Positions 46,501 to 58,099 of a DNA stretch of 64,000 nucleotides are shown one piece after another. This DNA is from Pseudeuparius sepicola. Lineage: Eukaryota; Arthropoda; Insecta; Coleoptera; Anthribidae. Made by a program: the position numbers and the translations under genes. Location: positions 120,963,373-121,027,372 of the forward strand of contig OY987299.1 in the NCBI GenBank assembly GCA_963920635.1, read 5' to 3'. The first letter of the stretch is position 1. Each line of letters begins with the position of its first letter. The notes beneath the pieces are model-generated. The model had not been told where the DNA came from. It did no database searches and saw only the letters and a list, made by a program, of their open reading frames with translations.

Positions 46501-49500
46501 ATCGTCGATAAAATTACATATTTTTAACCGCACACAAAAGTGGTTTTTGGCAGGCAAGTTTTGATTTTCTCACCCATAACACATTGTTTAATATCCTCTG
46601 TCCAAATAGAAGAAGGTATCATTTCTATTTTTCTTCTCGCATTTCAAAAAGGAAAAATCAAATTTGCCGCGAAACTGTGGCAGATACAAAAAAAAAATTT
46701 CAAGAGACAGCTTTTGCAGTCTCTTGCTATTAGGTAGTAAAAAAACTATTAAAACTATTAAAAAAATAGTTATTTACATTGCAAGATGTTTAAGGACCGA
46801 GGCAACGCCCGCGTTGCCTCGGTCCTTAAAAACCTCCGAGGCCAAAAAAGAGCTTACGCATCGTGCAATGTATTATATTTTTCCTGCTTCCGACAAGTTA
46901 GTATTATAAAAAAGGTAGGTATAGGTAAAAGGTATAGGTAAAAGTAACGCTTTGGAGTAGATTGAGAGTAATAATATTCAAAATAACATTTCTCAATTAC
47001 TAAAAATTAAAATCAGTAATAAATATAAGAAGTAGAATGCAGCGATAATAAAAAAATAAAAAAAGCTTGGGTTTTGTGTGGGACTCGAACCCGTGACCTT
47101 TGGTTTACTATCATGACGCTGTTAACCCAGCACCACGTCCACTGGTGCTATTAGTTGCTTTATTTGACACTGAAAAATATATCCATAATATTCTTAGTTT
47201 TTCTTTGGTATAATTCGTATTCTTTTTGATCAAAAACAGTTTATAAAACAGTCGATGTGAAACATATTAAATTTGACGCCAGTTTCAAGTTGCTACATAT
47301 ATTTTATAATCGTTGCATGGTTGCTAGGCAATACTTTTTGTACCTAGCAACCACTTTTTGTACCTAGCAACAGGGCACCTCGAACATTTCACTTTCGCTT
47401 TCGGACCTGTTGGCGAACATCTAAAGTGAACTTACGGGGGAGGGAGCAGGAAAAACTATTTTACATGTCTTAAATACTTAAACCACCTCACCTTTCTCAA
47501 CCAGCGGCCGGCTGGGCGGCATGGTCCCTCCCATCGCCGGCACCACTCCCCCCGCCCCCCTCCGTCCCGGCGCCACGCCCACGGGAGGCGGGGCGCCGAG
47601 CGATTGCCGGTGCGCGCTGGCCGCCTTCGCCGGCTCGTTGACGATGGCCATCTTGCGGTCGGCGGGCGCCGCAGACGCCGCCGCCGGTGGCCGCCTGGTG
47701 GCCGTGGCCACGCCGATCAGCTTGCCGAGGTCGAGGGCGGGCAGCGGCAGCCCGAAGAACGTGAAGCCGCTGCTGCCGGGCGAGTTGGGGACGGCCTTGG
47801 GCGGGGCGGACGACTTGTTCTTGGGGGCGGCGTAGAGGGTGGGCGTGTCGCCTGCGGACACGGGAAAAAGAACAGAAATTTTAAGTGGATGTTTCAACCC
47901 CCTTCGGGTCGCGCGCGGGCGCAAATATTTTTGTTCAAACTCTGTTTCGGCGTTTTCGAACTTTTAAATTGTCGTTTACCGCTCTGAATTATTTTCATCA
48001 GGATCAGCCTTGCCAACAACACAATGTAGTCTTCGGTTTTTAATGCCCACTATGATTTGTTTTTGAAGGCTTTTTGTTCCTTCGTATATATCGGCTTATT
48101 ATAAGCACTAATTAATACTTAATAATGTCCATATTTGATACTAAGAATACTAATAGACCGGGAGATAGTGACAGATTTTTGGACGTGATTTTACTCAGTA
48201 TGCCTTGCAAAGGGCATTATGTGGCACATATTCTCACAATAATAAGGTATGAATCATAGAGTCATCCTGAGTTCCTCATGTGAAAAACTGAGTTTTCAAT
48301 TATTCGAAAAATATGCGTTTTGATATGATTTTATACAGGCTGCCATTTGTTTTATAATGAAGTTCAAAATAGAAAATTCCTCGGAAAACCATAGGCATAC
48401 CGTTAGGGTGGGTTCAAAGGACTATTATTATTGCCACGTGATCTTGTATTTTAATAATTAATTTTTCCACGTTTCTGAACAGGCTGCCAATGAGAAGTAG
48501 GTATGCAAGTTCTTGTTATGAAACTGCTGAAGAAAAGATGGCATACCGTTTGCGCGTGTCCAAGTACACTTTACATCGAATAACTCGTTTAAATGATTAA
48601 ATAACATTCAATTTAAACAGTACTTGGACATGCGCGAAAGGTATGCCATCCTTTTTTCAGCATTTTCATAATAAGAACTTGCATACTTCTCATTGGCAGC
48701 CTGTTCAGAAACGTGGAAAAATTAATTATTAAAATACAAGATCACGTGGCAATAATAATAGTCCTTTGGGCCCACCCTAACGGTATGCCTATGGTTTTCC
48801 GAGGAATTTTCTATTTTTAACTTCATTATAAAACACATGGGAGCCTGTATAAAATCATATCAAAACGCATATTTTTCGAATAATTGAAAACTCAGTTATT
48901 CACATGAAGAACCCAGGATGACTTTCTGATTCATACCTTATTATTGTGAGAATATGTGCCACATAATGCCCTTTGCAAGGCATACTGAGTAAATTCACGT
49001 CCAAAAATCTGTCACTATCTCCCGGTCTATAAGGAAAATTTGCAGCATTTAATACTCAACGTACCTACAGCACGTACGTGGTGATTCAACACTTTGACCC
49101 ATAAACTGGCTTTTTTCGATCTGTAGCGAGCAACACGCATAATTTTAAACTTTTACACATCATAAACACACGAAAATTAACCAAAACTGCAATTTTTACG
49201 GCGAAATGTTCTAAATTAAATCAAGACATTTACACAAACTGCTTACCAACCAAACTTTATTTGACCTCCAGACGCCATTTTAGATTCAATCAGCTCTTTT
49301 GTTACACTTAGACATCCCTATACAATGTTCTCCACTTCAAACTTCCGAGCTCCTCACTTTTCATCTCTCATTTTCGTTCCTTTCTGATACTCATTGTGTA
49401 GTGTAAGTATATTAAGTACTAAGGGACTATTTAAAGTGCAAATTTTAATCCCTAGAGTGAATTTTAAAGATTACACAGTAGGGTAAGGTGGTGAGAGAGT

Positions 49501-52500
49501 GTTTTAAGCTTAGACAAGGAAAAGGAGAAGACGCCTATAGTCCACCTTACGAGAGAATACGAGCCTCAAGAATGCGAGTAAAAAATTTCGAATGTTCCCA
49601 AACTTCCTCCTTAGGAAATATAATAAACCAAAGCCATTACGCTAGTGCACCAGAATTGTACACGTTTTTTGCGATCTAGCAACGCCTAGCAAGCCCAGTA
49701 AAGATTCACCCTGCAATCAGTACCCCAAGCTGAATATTTCTTAGAGCGACTGGCGGTGGTAAATATCTATGCAATTCACGTACACTAGTCTTCGCCTCAT
49801 AGCCGTGCGCGAAGGGAGACAATTTGAGTTTTGCGGTGTTAGTAGTGGTTGGATAATGACCAGTTGGGTAATGACCAGTAGAATATTTTTTATTTTCTTA
49901 ATGGTTTGTAAGTAACGAATAAACAATAAATTATTTTATCAGACTCCTCAACTGACTACCAAAATTTTCACCGCCGTTATTACGGACGCCTGTGGCGGCA
50001 GCAATTTTATGGCCTATTCACGCGTTTTTTTTTATTTTACTTCCCCCCTGCGTCTCTAGCGTTCTCTCCTGTGTTTTACTATAACAGCGCTCGCGGCAGT
50101 CGCAGCCATGTTACAGACTGGCAGTCGGATTGCCACATCGCACTACAGGCCAGTGGCGTAGCACGAAACTCGTTCTTAGCCAATATCACAAAAATGTTAA
50201 AAATGAAAAGGTAGTTAATTTTGACTTACATGTAATTTGAAATGTTGGTATTTATTTGCAGATAATTTCACAAATGTAAACCTAGTGTGAAGTGCTGAAA
50301 TATATTTATTTGCGGCGATTTCGAATAAATAAAAATAAAATAAATAATGCACGCCCATGGAAACTAGTCCATATTTTATGAAACCCGAATTTAAGTACCT
50401 AATTAATTATGAAAAGCTTTTGTTCCATACACACGTACCTGTGGTGAAATGAGGTGATTTTGTAGCTACTGGCACTCTAACAGTCATTGATTCTGCATAC
50501 TTCGCTCCACCATTGATTACATTCTGTTCAATCACACTTTCATTGTACGGATAATCCACGTATTCGTCATAGAAATACTCTGATTCTTCTGGTGATGGAG
50601 CTACACCATTATTCTTCTTGTGTTGTTTGTGCTCTTTGGTTTTATTCATGAACTTCAGACTCATCCATTGGGAAGACACCTAAGAGAAAGTTTCAAAACG
50701 AAGACGCCATCGACTCGACAAAGTTTAATAAATAATTATTATACCTGAGAGGTCCCATAGACTCCTGGAGCAGAAAGTAGCTCAGCTTCACACCCTGGAG
50801 CTACCAATTCCACATTTCTCTCTTCTTCTGGACAGTCGTCAATGGACAGTGGTCTTTCTCTCAAGAGTCCACCATCCGCACATCTGGGACCCATTTGGGC
50901 AGATTGCAATAACCAAGCACGAAGCCACAGCACATTGCATGCACAGGCCAATGGATTTCCTGCAAAATGTATGCCAACATTAAGAAAATAGGGTATCTAA
51001 AAATCCCTTCGGATCATTTATTATTTCTTCCACACCCTAGTTCAACTTATAATTACCATCTATGTTTAGTACGGCAATATTTCCTCTAATTCTTTGCACG
51101 GCATGTTCAGGGAACGACATCATCTTGTTATTCCTCATACTCAACACCCTCAACCTTGGCATACTGTTGAATGGCGAACCTTGCACTCCACACACCTTAT
51201 TATTGTCTATTCTTAACTCTACCAGCCATTCCATTTGCTCTAAAGTAGGTCCAGATACACTGGTCAACATATTGTTGCTGAGATCCAAAAGTTCCAGAGA
51301 TTTCAAGCTTTGAAGGCCGGACTCTTCCAAGTTGGCCAGTCTGTTGTGACTTAGATTTAGCGTTAGCAGGTGGGGAACGTGGCTAAACGCGTTTGGCGCG
51401 ATTATTTTCAGTTCGTTTTCTTGAAGTTCTGCTGCTTGGAGTGTAGCAAGACTTGTAAATGCGTTGTCCGGCAGTTCCTTTAGTTTGTTTTTACTTAAGT
51501 TTATAGATTTTAACACGGGCAATGATTTGATGGCATTTGGTTCAATCGTGTGTAGCTCGTTATTGTCTAATAACAACATTTTTAGGTGTTGGAGGTTACT
51601 AAATGCCCCTTGCTTCAATTCTTGAATGTAGTTTCTAGTTAGCCTCAAATCCTTCAACGATATTAAGTTGCTCAATATTTCTGGGGCAATATGTTTTAAT
51701 CTGTTGTTCGTCAAGTCTAAACTGCGCAAATTTTTTAATGCGTAAAAGGTAGGGGATAGTTCAGTCAAAAGATTATGAGACGCGTCAAGCATTTGAATAT
51801 CGATATTCTTATCGAATGTTCCAGGCAAAATTTCGGCAATCCGATTTTCGCTTATATCAATTTTCTTCAACCTCAATGTGTATTTGAACGCATCAGGCAT
51901 TAACAGCTCCAACCTATTGTTTTTGAGGTTCAGGTCCCTCAAATCTATATTATCTTTGAATGTGGTAGCGTGCACTTGAGTGATAACATTATTTTGCAAT
52001 GCCAAGCTTTCCAGTCGTGTTAGCCCCTCAAGAGAACCATCGTCAAGACGTATTAGCAAGTTGTTGCTCAAGTAAAGCCTCCTCAATTGCGGCAGAGTTC
52101 TAAAGTTACCTCTACTAATCTTTTGTATTTTGTTAAAAGACAAATCCAACATTCTTAATGAAGGCAAGTCTAAATCTGGAGAGGGCAAAAGTGGTACCGC
52201 GATTATGTCATTGTGATGCATATGCAAGTACTCAATTCCCCTTGGCAATCCTGGCACAAACTCTACTAGATGATTAAAACTAACATCTAATTCATATAGA
52301 CTCAACAGTGGTCTAAATGTTGCTGGATGTAAAGCGGACAAATGATTGCGAGATATATTTATGTACTCCAAGGCGGGAGTTACTAGGAATGCTTCTGGAT
52401 CTATCAGAGTTATCATGTTTCTGCTCAAATCCAACTTTCTTAAACTAGGAAGGTCCGCCAGTAAGCTCGGTACAATTCTTCTAAAGAGATTTCCAGACAA

Positions 52501-55500
52501 GTCCAAACCTTTCAGATCCGGCAAGTTCCAAAAGGGCGTTTCCAGAAGATCGCTCAACGAATTGTTTCTTAGCCTCAACTCTCTTAAAGCCGGCATCGCC
52601 ATAAATGCTTCTCTATCTATCATGTGAATTTTGTTATGGTTCAAGTTGAGATGTTCAAGCGTTGGATGGCCTCGCAAAGAACCGAAAGGAATTGCTTCTA
52701 AATTGTTGAAGCTCATATCTAAGAAAATTAGACGTGGAAGGGCTGTTAATAGCGCGTGAAGATCTGCAACGTGGCCTATATCATTTTCCATCAGCCATAA
52801 TTCTTCAAGTCCGCTGCCGGATTGTTGGAGGAAACTTTCTGGATGGACCCTACGTACCATGTTTCTGTTCAAGTCTAAACTTCTTAATGCCGGCACCCTG
52901 TGGAAAGCTCCGTGGTGTAAATCTGTTATCCTATTGTTGGATAAGTGCAGCATTTTCAGAGATGGTAGATCCACGAACGATGCTTCATTCAATTCATTTA
53001 TGAAGTTGTAGTCCAATCTAATTACTTCTAGCAATGGCAATTCTCTGCTGGCTCTTCCTACCATGCTCGCGTCTTCTATTTTATTGCCAACAAAAGATAA
53101 TTCTTTAAGAACTGGTAGCCTAGTGATCGCTCTAGGATGCATCCAACTTATACCGCAAAAAGAAATGTTTATCAGGCTTAAACTCGGCAAGTCTCGAAAC
53201 AGGTTTGCTTCAAGTTTGTTCAGGCGGGGGCTAGAGCTTATGTGCAACTTCTCCAGAGAAGGGTTATCTTTAAAATTCCTCGGCGACAGCTCTAGAAGCG
53301 ACTCCGATTCTATCTGGAGGTACCTCAGTTTCGGAAGACCAGAGAAAAGCGGCAGCCTCTTCATAAGCCCGGTCTGGACGGTAACTGCCTGCAAACCTAT
53401 CGTCCTCATCAAGGAATCGTCTGGCAAGCTCCGAAGGTCGGGTTCGACGAGGAAGAGCTCCACAAGGGTGGAGTCTAGGCCCACGAGCCACTCGCTGGAG
53501 ACCCTCTGGAGGCCGTTGTAGCGCAGCATGAGCCGGACGATCTTGAGGGGGAAGAAGGTTCGTCCTGGCAGAGACGGCAGATAGTTGTTCTCCAGGATGA
53601 GCTCGTCTATGGGGTCGTGGACGGACTGGGCGACGGCGCGCAGGCCGTCGAGGATCGATGATAGGTCGGAATGGGTGCACCTGGAATTCGGAAAAGATAG
53701 CATGGTTTCGATTTTATATTGTAACAATGTTGTTTCAAACATCGGACCAATTAAATAAGTCGTACAAAAACTACCACTTAAATTTTAAGGGCTAGTTTTT
53801 GTACGAATTTGAATTCTCTATCCAACTGCATACCCATATTTGGGTTTCTGCAGGACCTGACTATTTTATTTAATTACAAAACACTGAACCTCTATAACTC
53901 CGCCACTGGTTGCTTGAGGAGACTGATATCGTTGACTGACGTATTAATATTATTATAATATGTCAGTCAACGCTGATATTCTCACCAAATATAACAACTT
54001 ATAAGGGTGTATCGTGTACCATATTTGAATAAAATATCTCCAATGGTTTGGAGGAGAAATAAATAAACTGACATTATATTTTCTAAAATTCATTTGTGGC
54101 GTTAACAGATCCATTGAATTTTAATTGGGTTTTTCGCCACCAAACTGGTTAAAAGACAACTTTTTCAAGTTGCCTGGAAAATTAACAAATTCTTAACAGG
54201 AAATGAACTAAACTTGGAACTTGTAACTCAAAAAATATCTTCAACAAATTTGTTTCCTGTGCTTTCGGAGAATAAATCTTCCTCCTTTCTCAAAGAGCAT
54301 GACGTGACATGACCTTTGACATTATATTGGCGCCTCAGAGAAATAACCAAGGATAGAGGGAGTAAGAACAAAAAGTAAACAGGGCCGACTTCTTTTTGAG
54401 TGATGCCACGTACCCCATTGTTTACAGCATTTCATTTCAAAATAGACGGGTTTAATAATGGGATTAAATGAAGTCACACCTCCCATAACATTAAATTAAC
54501 AAATGTAGCTATTAATTCCTTGTATGTGACAATTTTAAACTAATACTAAATTGCGCTGTACCTAATTATAGTATGCTAATAATCATTATCACTTTAATAA
54601 AATCGTCAACAGATACTTATAACTTATATCTATTTATTAGTATTTAGGATATAGTGACTGATTTTGTATACATTGGGAGGCAGAAAGTGTGTGATGTGTG
54701 GCCAGATTGATATTTCTCAGGGCATAACCTATCTCAGGTAAACGTTGTACACACGGACATAATATTTGTTTACTTTGGTAAATTTCCGTTATATTATGTT
54801 GGTTGACTACAAACGTGTGCATTTTGATACTTTTTCTCTTTCCCTCGTAACCATTGTCAATCACTTTTTTGTTTCTTCAAAATAAAATAATGGCAAAATT
54901 AAATTCCGTAATCATGGCCTCAAAAGATACTGTGTGCTTTCTTTAGAAATGAAATATCGAAATATCCTTATAACTTTTTTAATTTTCAACCGATCGGAAC
55001 AAAATCTGTTTGAGAAGTCATAGCCCCTACGACGCCATAATCGAGGTTGAAAATCCAGAAAGCCTATAAGTAAGGCATTTTTTTATATTCTGGCTTTGCA
55101 TGCGAGCGGTCTAGGGATCAAATCCCGGTTGTGGCTACTTTTTTGATTTTTTAATTGATATTTTCGAAGAGCCAAATTATTTATAATTAATTAAAATAAA
55201 TTAATTATAAATATTAAATATGATTTTTTTAGTTAATTTGGTTGTCAAATTACGCCTAAACACTGAATAATTAAACTATTTGTAGTCTAAATACAACTCG
55301 TGGTATGCCTAATAAGAACTTGTAGGTATGTTTTAGAGCTTCACTGTCGAGATACAGGGTGTTATAGTTAATAATAATCTATTGTTCGTCGTTGTAGAAA
55401 GTAATGTGTTGATATTAGAGGTTATCAATTCGAACAATTAATGTAATGTGTTGTAACAAAAAATATGTTTCCTTTTCATTTATTATTTAATTTTATTATT

Positions 55501-57076
55501 GGAATTAAATTTCTTTTTCTTGAAATCGGCAGTGAGGTGTCTCAAAGTCGTCATTAAAAGCTCAGAAATCGGCACTGAAGTAACCCATTATTGTACGATT
55601 ATTTCAATAAGTAGGCCTTGGCGAGATGTAAACATCAAACGTCAGACGCGGAGCCATCGTCCGTCAAAAGTGACCAAATATTCAAAACCAACGTGGTTTA
55701 TTTGCCTCGATCAGAGGCCTCGGCAACTAAATTCCACATGAGTCATAAAAAGGTGAACTTCAGTGCCTTGGTCTTGGTACATAAATAACTATTTCAGACC
55801 TGTACGGATAAACAGATTTCATTTTCTTTCTCGAAAAGTAAGCAAGATAGACATAAAATACAAGAGGCAAATATAGTTATTTATGCCCCAAGGCACTGAA
55901 GTACAACTTTTTATGGCTTATGTGAAATTTAGTTCCTGAGGCCTCTGGACGAGGAAATAATAAACCACATCATAAAAAAAACTTCAGTGGCGAGGTACAT
56001 ATTATATACAGAGTGTCTCACTTAAGAGTGAAACAACCTTATAACTTTTTTAATTTTTAACCGACCAGAACGAAATTTTTACCAATGGTAGATGGCATTG
56101 TTGCCTACTTGATTCCAAAAAATTAGTTGTTTACTTCAAAGTCAAAGCCACCTGCCATGCCACAATCGAAGCTAAAAATCCGAAAGTCATGTTAGGCATT
56201 TTTTTCAAAAATTGTACTAAAAAGTTGTTCAGAATCGATCCAGAACCCTAAATACAGAATTTTGACAAAATCAAAAAATATTAAATAAAAAAAGATTAAG
56301 TAAAAATTAAAAAAAATAAAATTTGTTTTGTAGCTTTTAATTTTGTTTGGAAATGATTACTTTTTGCAAACAACTAACTAGCCTTCCATGGCACACTTTT
56401 CTAAACACAGAAAATTCTTAAATTGCTATTTTTGGGTTTATTTTTTTTGATAAAAGGTTTTATTAGGCAAAAAAATTATCGTAAGGGATCATCCGTCCAT
56501 GAACCAACTGCGCGCGTCGTTGCTTGACTTTGACAATCTATCTAGGTCAAGTATGACGAGGCAAGGCGCTTCCCAACAGAGACTCCAAACTGCTGTCTGT
56601 TGTGCAGCCTCTATGAAAAATATATTGATATTCAAACCTTCGGTGCTATAGGTGTACGAAAAGTTCAATGGCCGGGTTTTGAATATTTGATCACTTTTGA
56701 CGGGCGATGGCTCCGCGTCTGACGTTTGATGTTTACATCTCGCCACAGATAACGTTATCTGTGATCTCGCCAAGGCCTACTTATTGAAAAAATCGTACAA
56801 CAATGGGCCACTTCAGTGCCGATTTGTGCGCTTTTAATGACGATTTTGGGGCACTTCACTGCCGATTTCAACCGATTTCAACCTTAATATAATTTGTCAG
56901 TAGTAGCAAAAGCTGCATATCCGAACTTACCATATTTGGTACTCATCCCCGCGTATCAGGCACCTGCAGGGCAGGATGGCCTTCTGGTTGGGGCACCCCT
57001 TCTGGACGGCGGCGCCGGCGCCCGCCCACCCGTTCGCACATAAACTCACGAACGCCCAGATCCAAAACCTCTTCAT
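40542..57076 (-). CDS. atk: Large extracellular LRR protein, artichoke/chaoptin type
   Basis: Six exons on -: 57076-56931, 53680-51057, 50959-50745, 50679-50439, 47851-47492 and 41464-40542. All are GT-AG and phases sum to 1502 codons. MKRFWIWAFVSLCANGWAGA is a signal peptide. A Cys-rich N-cap follows (CPNQKAILPCRC, QIWC). Then come more than 30 leucine-rich repeats of about 24 residues (about 70-915), nearly all in one 2.6-kb exon. A C-terminal cap begins NPLACACNVLWLRAWLL (about 924-970). After it are an acidic/Tyr stretch, an Ala/Pro-rich exon and a Thr/Ser-rich mucin-like stalk. The last 20 or so residues are hydrophobic with nothing behind them, as in a GPI-anchor signal. Drosophila artichoke is of similar size (from memory) and organises matrix around ciliated sense organs; chaoptin is a shorter relative. 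The assignment to atk rather than another chaoptin-like LRR protein is inference. Confidence 0.8.
41553..42035. mobile_element. MITE family A, copy 2
   Basis: A 483-bp copy, in the same orientation as 1105-1586, with CAGTGACCGGCAGAAAGTTG and the CCGGTCCCTG end, again flanked by TA. Identity over the full length is high, with scattered substitutions and 1-10 nt indels. It lies in the last intron of the LRR gene, 89 bp from exon 41464-40542. Confidence 0.85.
42041..42137. repeat. Three tandem CTCAGG/CCTGAG palindrome units
   Basis: Three units of AGTATCTCAGGGAGAACCTG followed by AGCT, the first two separated from the next by (TAG)n. The middle unit has GGGTG instead of GGGAG. Each unit is itself a small palindrome (CTCAGG...CCTGAG). 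It abuts the end of MITE A copy 2. Confidence 0.75.
42838..43674. mobile_element. Foldback element truncated at right end
   Basis: Starts CAGTGCCCGCC after TA. Arm 42897-43125 pairs with 43438-43674 and shares GCATCAGGTTTTGCTTGCTC and GAAACATATTTTTCTTA-type blocks. The outer 60 bp (42838-42896) have no partner. The right arm stops at GCCGC, close to the minus-strand retroposon tail at 43692. Confidence 0.75.
43692..43750 (-). mobile_element. 5'-truncated retroposon end with (ATT)n tail
   Basis: The reverse complement reads CAGTTTGGAGTATTGCGAGG, then GTGAGAATTATT and (ATT)n, matching the 3' end at 29150-29220. Confidence 0.7.
43751..45093. other. LRR-gene intron DNA with one-ended MITE motifs
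   Basis: No exon of the LRR gene is needed here because flanking exons join in phase. TACAGGGTGATTC at 44577 is one of many TACAGGGTG motifs in the window; its partner end is not found. Confidence 0.45.
45094..46494. mobile_element. hAT-like element, CAGTGGC termini
   Basis: Ends CAGTGGCCTAACTAC and, in reverse, CAGTGGCGTAACTACG. Flanking 8-mers GCTTAAAT and CCTTAAAT match at 7 of 8 positions, which suggests hAT integration. Both subterminal regions contain GAACACGGGCC and GGGGCCCACC. A repeat related to 20925-21140 occupies 45370-45535. No intact transposase. Confidence 0.7.
46772..47165 (-). mobile_element. Retroposon-like repeat with tRNA-like end, copy 2
   Basis: Homologous to 24001-24360. 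At 47081-47100 the minus strand reads GGTCACGGGTTCGAGTCCCA, a good RNA polymerase III B box (GGTTCGAGTCC). About 40 nt away the same strand reads TGGTGCTGGGTTAACAG, which is A-box-like. It is probably a tRNA-derived SINE head rather than a working tRNA, because no cloverleaf acceptor arm is visible. Confidence 0.55.
46789..46830. repeat. Perfect 20-bp hairpin
   Basis: TTTAAGGACCGAGGCAACGC, loop CC, then the exact reverse complement. It is present only in this copy of the repeat; the 24001 copy keeps only a decayed right arm. Confidence 0.85.
47166..48152. other. LRR-gene intron ends around exon 47851-47492
   Basis: Apart from the GC-rich LRR exon at 47851-47492, this stretch is AT-rich intron. 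A short tandem TGTACCTAGCAACCACTTTT-type repeat at 47338-47375 is the only structure noted. Confidence 0.5.
48153..49030. mobile_element. Near-perfect 878-bp palindrome
   Basis: Arms 48153-48567 and 48621-49030 are inverse copies over about 410 bp with only scattered mismatches, separated by about 53 bp. Ends are ATAGACCGGGAGATAGTGAC and its reverse. The outer TA could be the target duplication. It is non-coding and lies in the 2.6-kb LRR-gene intron. Confidence 0.85.
49031..50438. other. LRR-gene intron, no firm feature
   Basis: No bounded repeat. A CAGTGGCGTAGCACG motif at about 50153 resembles a hAT end without partner. A short minus-strand ATG stretch near 49274-49244, followed by GTAAG, could be an isolated first exon, but its phase does not fit the downstream LRR exons. 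Confidence 0.4.
53681..55520. other. First intron of LRR gene, 3' part
   Basis: AT-rich. A short palindrome GTTGACTGAC...GTCAGTCAAC lies at 53933-53972 and shares its end with repeats near 12600 and 7500. A tRNA-B-box-like GGGATCAAATCCCGG is at about 55115 with no surrounding tRNA fold. No exon seen. Confidence 0.45.
55521..56870. mobile_element. P-like element copy 1, internally deleted
   Basis: Terminal inverted repeats of about 200 bp start TGAAATCGGCAGTGA on each side and include GAGATGTAAACATCAAACGT. Inside is a second inverted pair (about 55690-55795 and 55870-55980) with AAGGCACTGAAGT and ACTAAATTCCACAT-type blocks. The right half aligns with 60720-61577 but lacks the segment that carries the THAP-type ORF there. 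The junction is near 56540 (GACAATCTATCTAGGTCAAG). Confidence 0.7.
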
Positions 57077-57440
57077 CTCCAGACTGCTCGGCACCACTTC
57101 AAGGCATACTGCCCGGAACTGCTCTCTCCTATCGCTGGATCGTTAGCGATGCGCTGCGTGCCTTCGGTCCAGCCATGATGGGGTCGGTCGGCCCATAATA
57201 GGCCTGTTTTTTTTTTCAAACGCTGTCCACGCCTGCAATTATAGAGACGAATTTCACGCGAGAATGGACATCGGCATCCGATTGTGTTCGGTGCGGAAGT
57301 TCGTTTTTGTTGGCTAAATAAATTCGTTTGGAAAGATAGTAGGCAGTTTTCATGCTCTGAAAGGCATAGTCAAAAATGGGACGGAGCAGTGTACGCAGCA
57401 TACATACGTACCGTCGTACAAGCTCCTATTTGAGAAAAAT
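57077..57440 (-). promoter_or_regulatory. 5' flank of the LRR gene
   Basis: The first 120 bp upstream of the ATG (57076) are much less AT-rich than the region and probably hold the 5' UTR and core promoter. No TATA box at a usual distance was recognised; start site not determinable. Confidence 0.4.
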
Positions 57441-58099
57441 AGTATATTTCATTCCGAGTCTGGAAATAAAGATTTTTCCGTGGGCGCGTGACAAATTTCC
57501 GTGTGAGGCGCAGCCGAACACGGGAAATCATGCACGCACGGAAAAATCTATTTCTGGACGTGTAATGAACGATATTTTTTATTGTACTTCTTTGAAAACG
57601 GAAACTTAAAACATTTTATCCGCATATTATAATAAATTTAATTGACAAAAAATAAACAATGCAGGCAATATAGTGTTTGGTATGTATGATGCGTTTCCAT
57701 GGTTACTCTCAAAGGTGCTTTGTTCTAAATTAGTTATTGTCAGATAAGGTGAATAAAACGTCAAAAATATTATAGAAATGTATCTAAATATTGAAACACT
57801 TACGAATTAAAATACAAAATAGGTACATGTTAAATATCAGAGAGCATATGGAGTTTCTTAAATTTAGTTTACTTTGCTCTATATTTCTATTTTAAAGCCA
57901 TATATTCGGTATTTTTATTCAGCGCACGGAAAGTTTTTCCATGCGCTGTTTCCGTGCGCTAACTCTAAAATCCCCATCTTTCATTATTGCTAAAACAGAT
58001 GAAAATAAGGAGTTTTCAAAGAAGTATAATAAAAAACATTTTTCCTTGGTTGTTTCATTGTCTCACCGTCCAAAGCCTACTTGTTGAAAGGGCGTGCTT
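57441..58099 (-). mobile_element. Composite MITE family B, copy 2
   Basis: Inverse copy of 19773-20441 with high identity throughout, including the TTTCCGTGCGC hairpin module and the CCGTGTGAGGCGCAGCCG module. It lies about 370 bp upstream of the LRR gene start codon. Confidence 0.75.

Noticed and set aside
47040..47165. Functional tRNA gene
   Set aside because: Good B box and an A-box-like stretch, but no complete cloverleaf or acceptor stem; it is part of a repeated element.
47521..47987. Plus-strand ORFs rich in Ala/Gly/Arg
   Set aside because: Antisense shadows of the GC-rich LRR exon 47851-47492, which joins in phase to its neighbours.
49244..49274. Isolated minus-strand initiator exon (MASGGQIKFG followed by GTAAG)
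   Set aside because: Phase does not fit any downstream LRR exon and no partner exon was found; kept only as a weak note.
51062..53521. Plus-strand ORFs within the LRR exon
   Set aside because: Antisense to a clear LRR coding exon; no domain of their own.
55100..55140. Second tRNA-like gene
   Set aside because: Only a B-box-like GATCAAATCCCGG is present, with no pairing arms.
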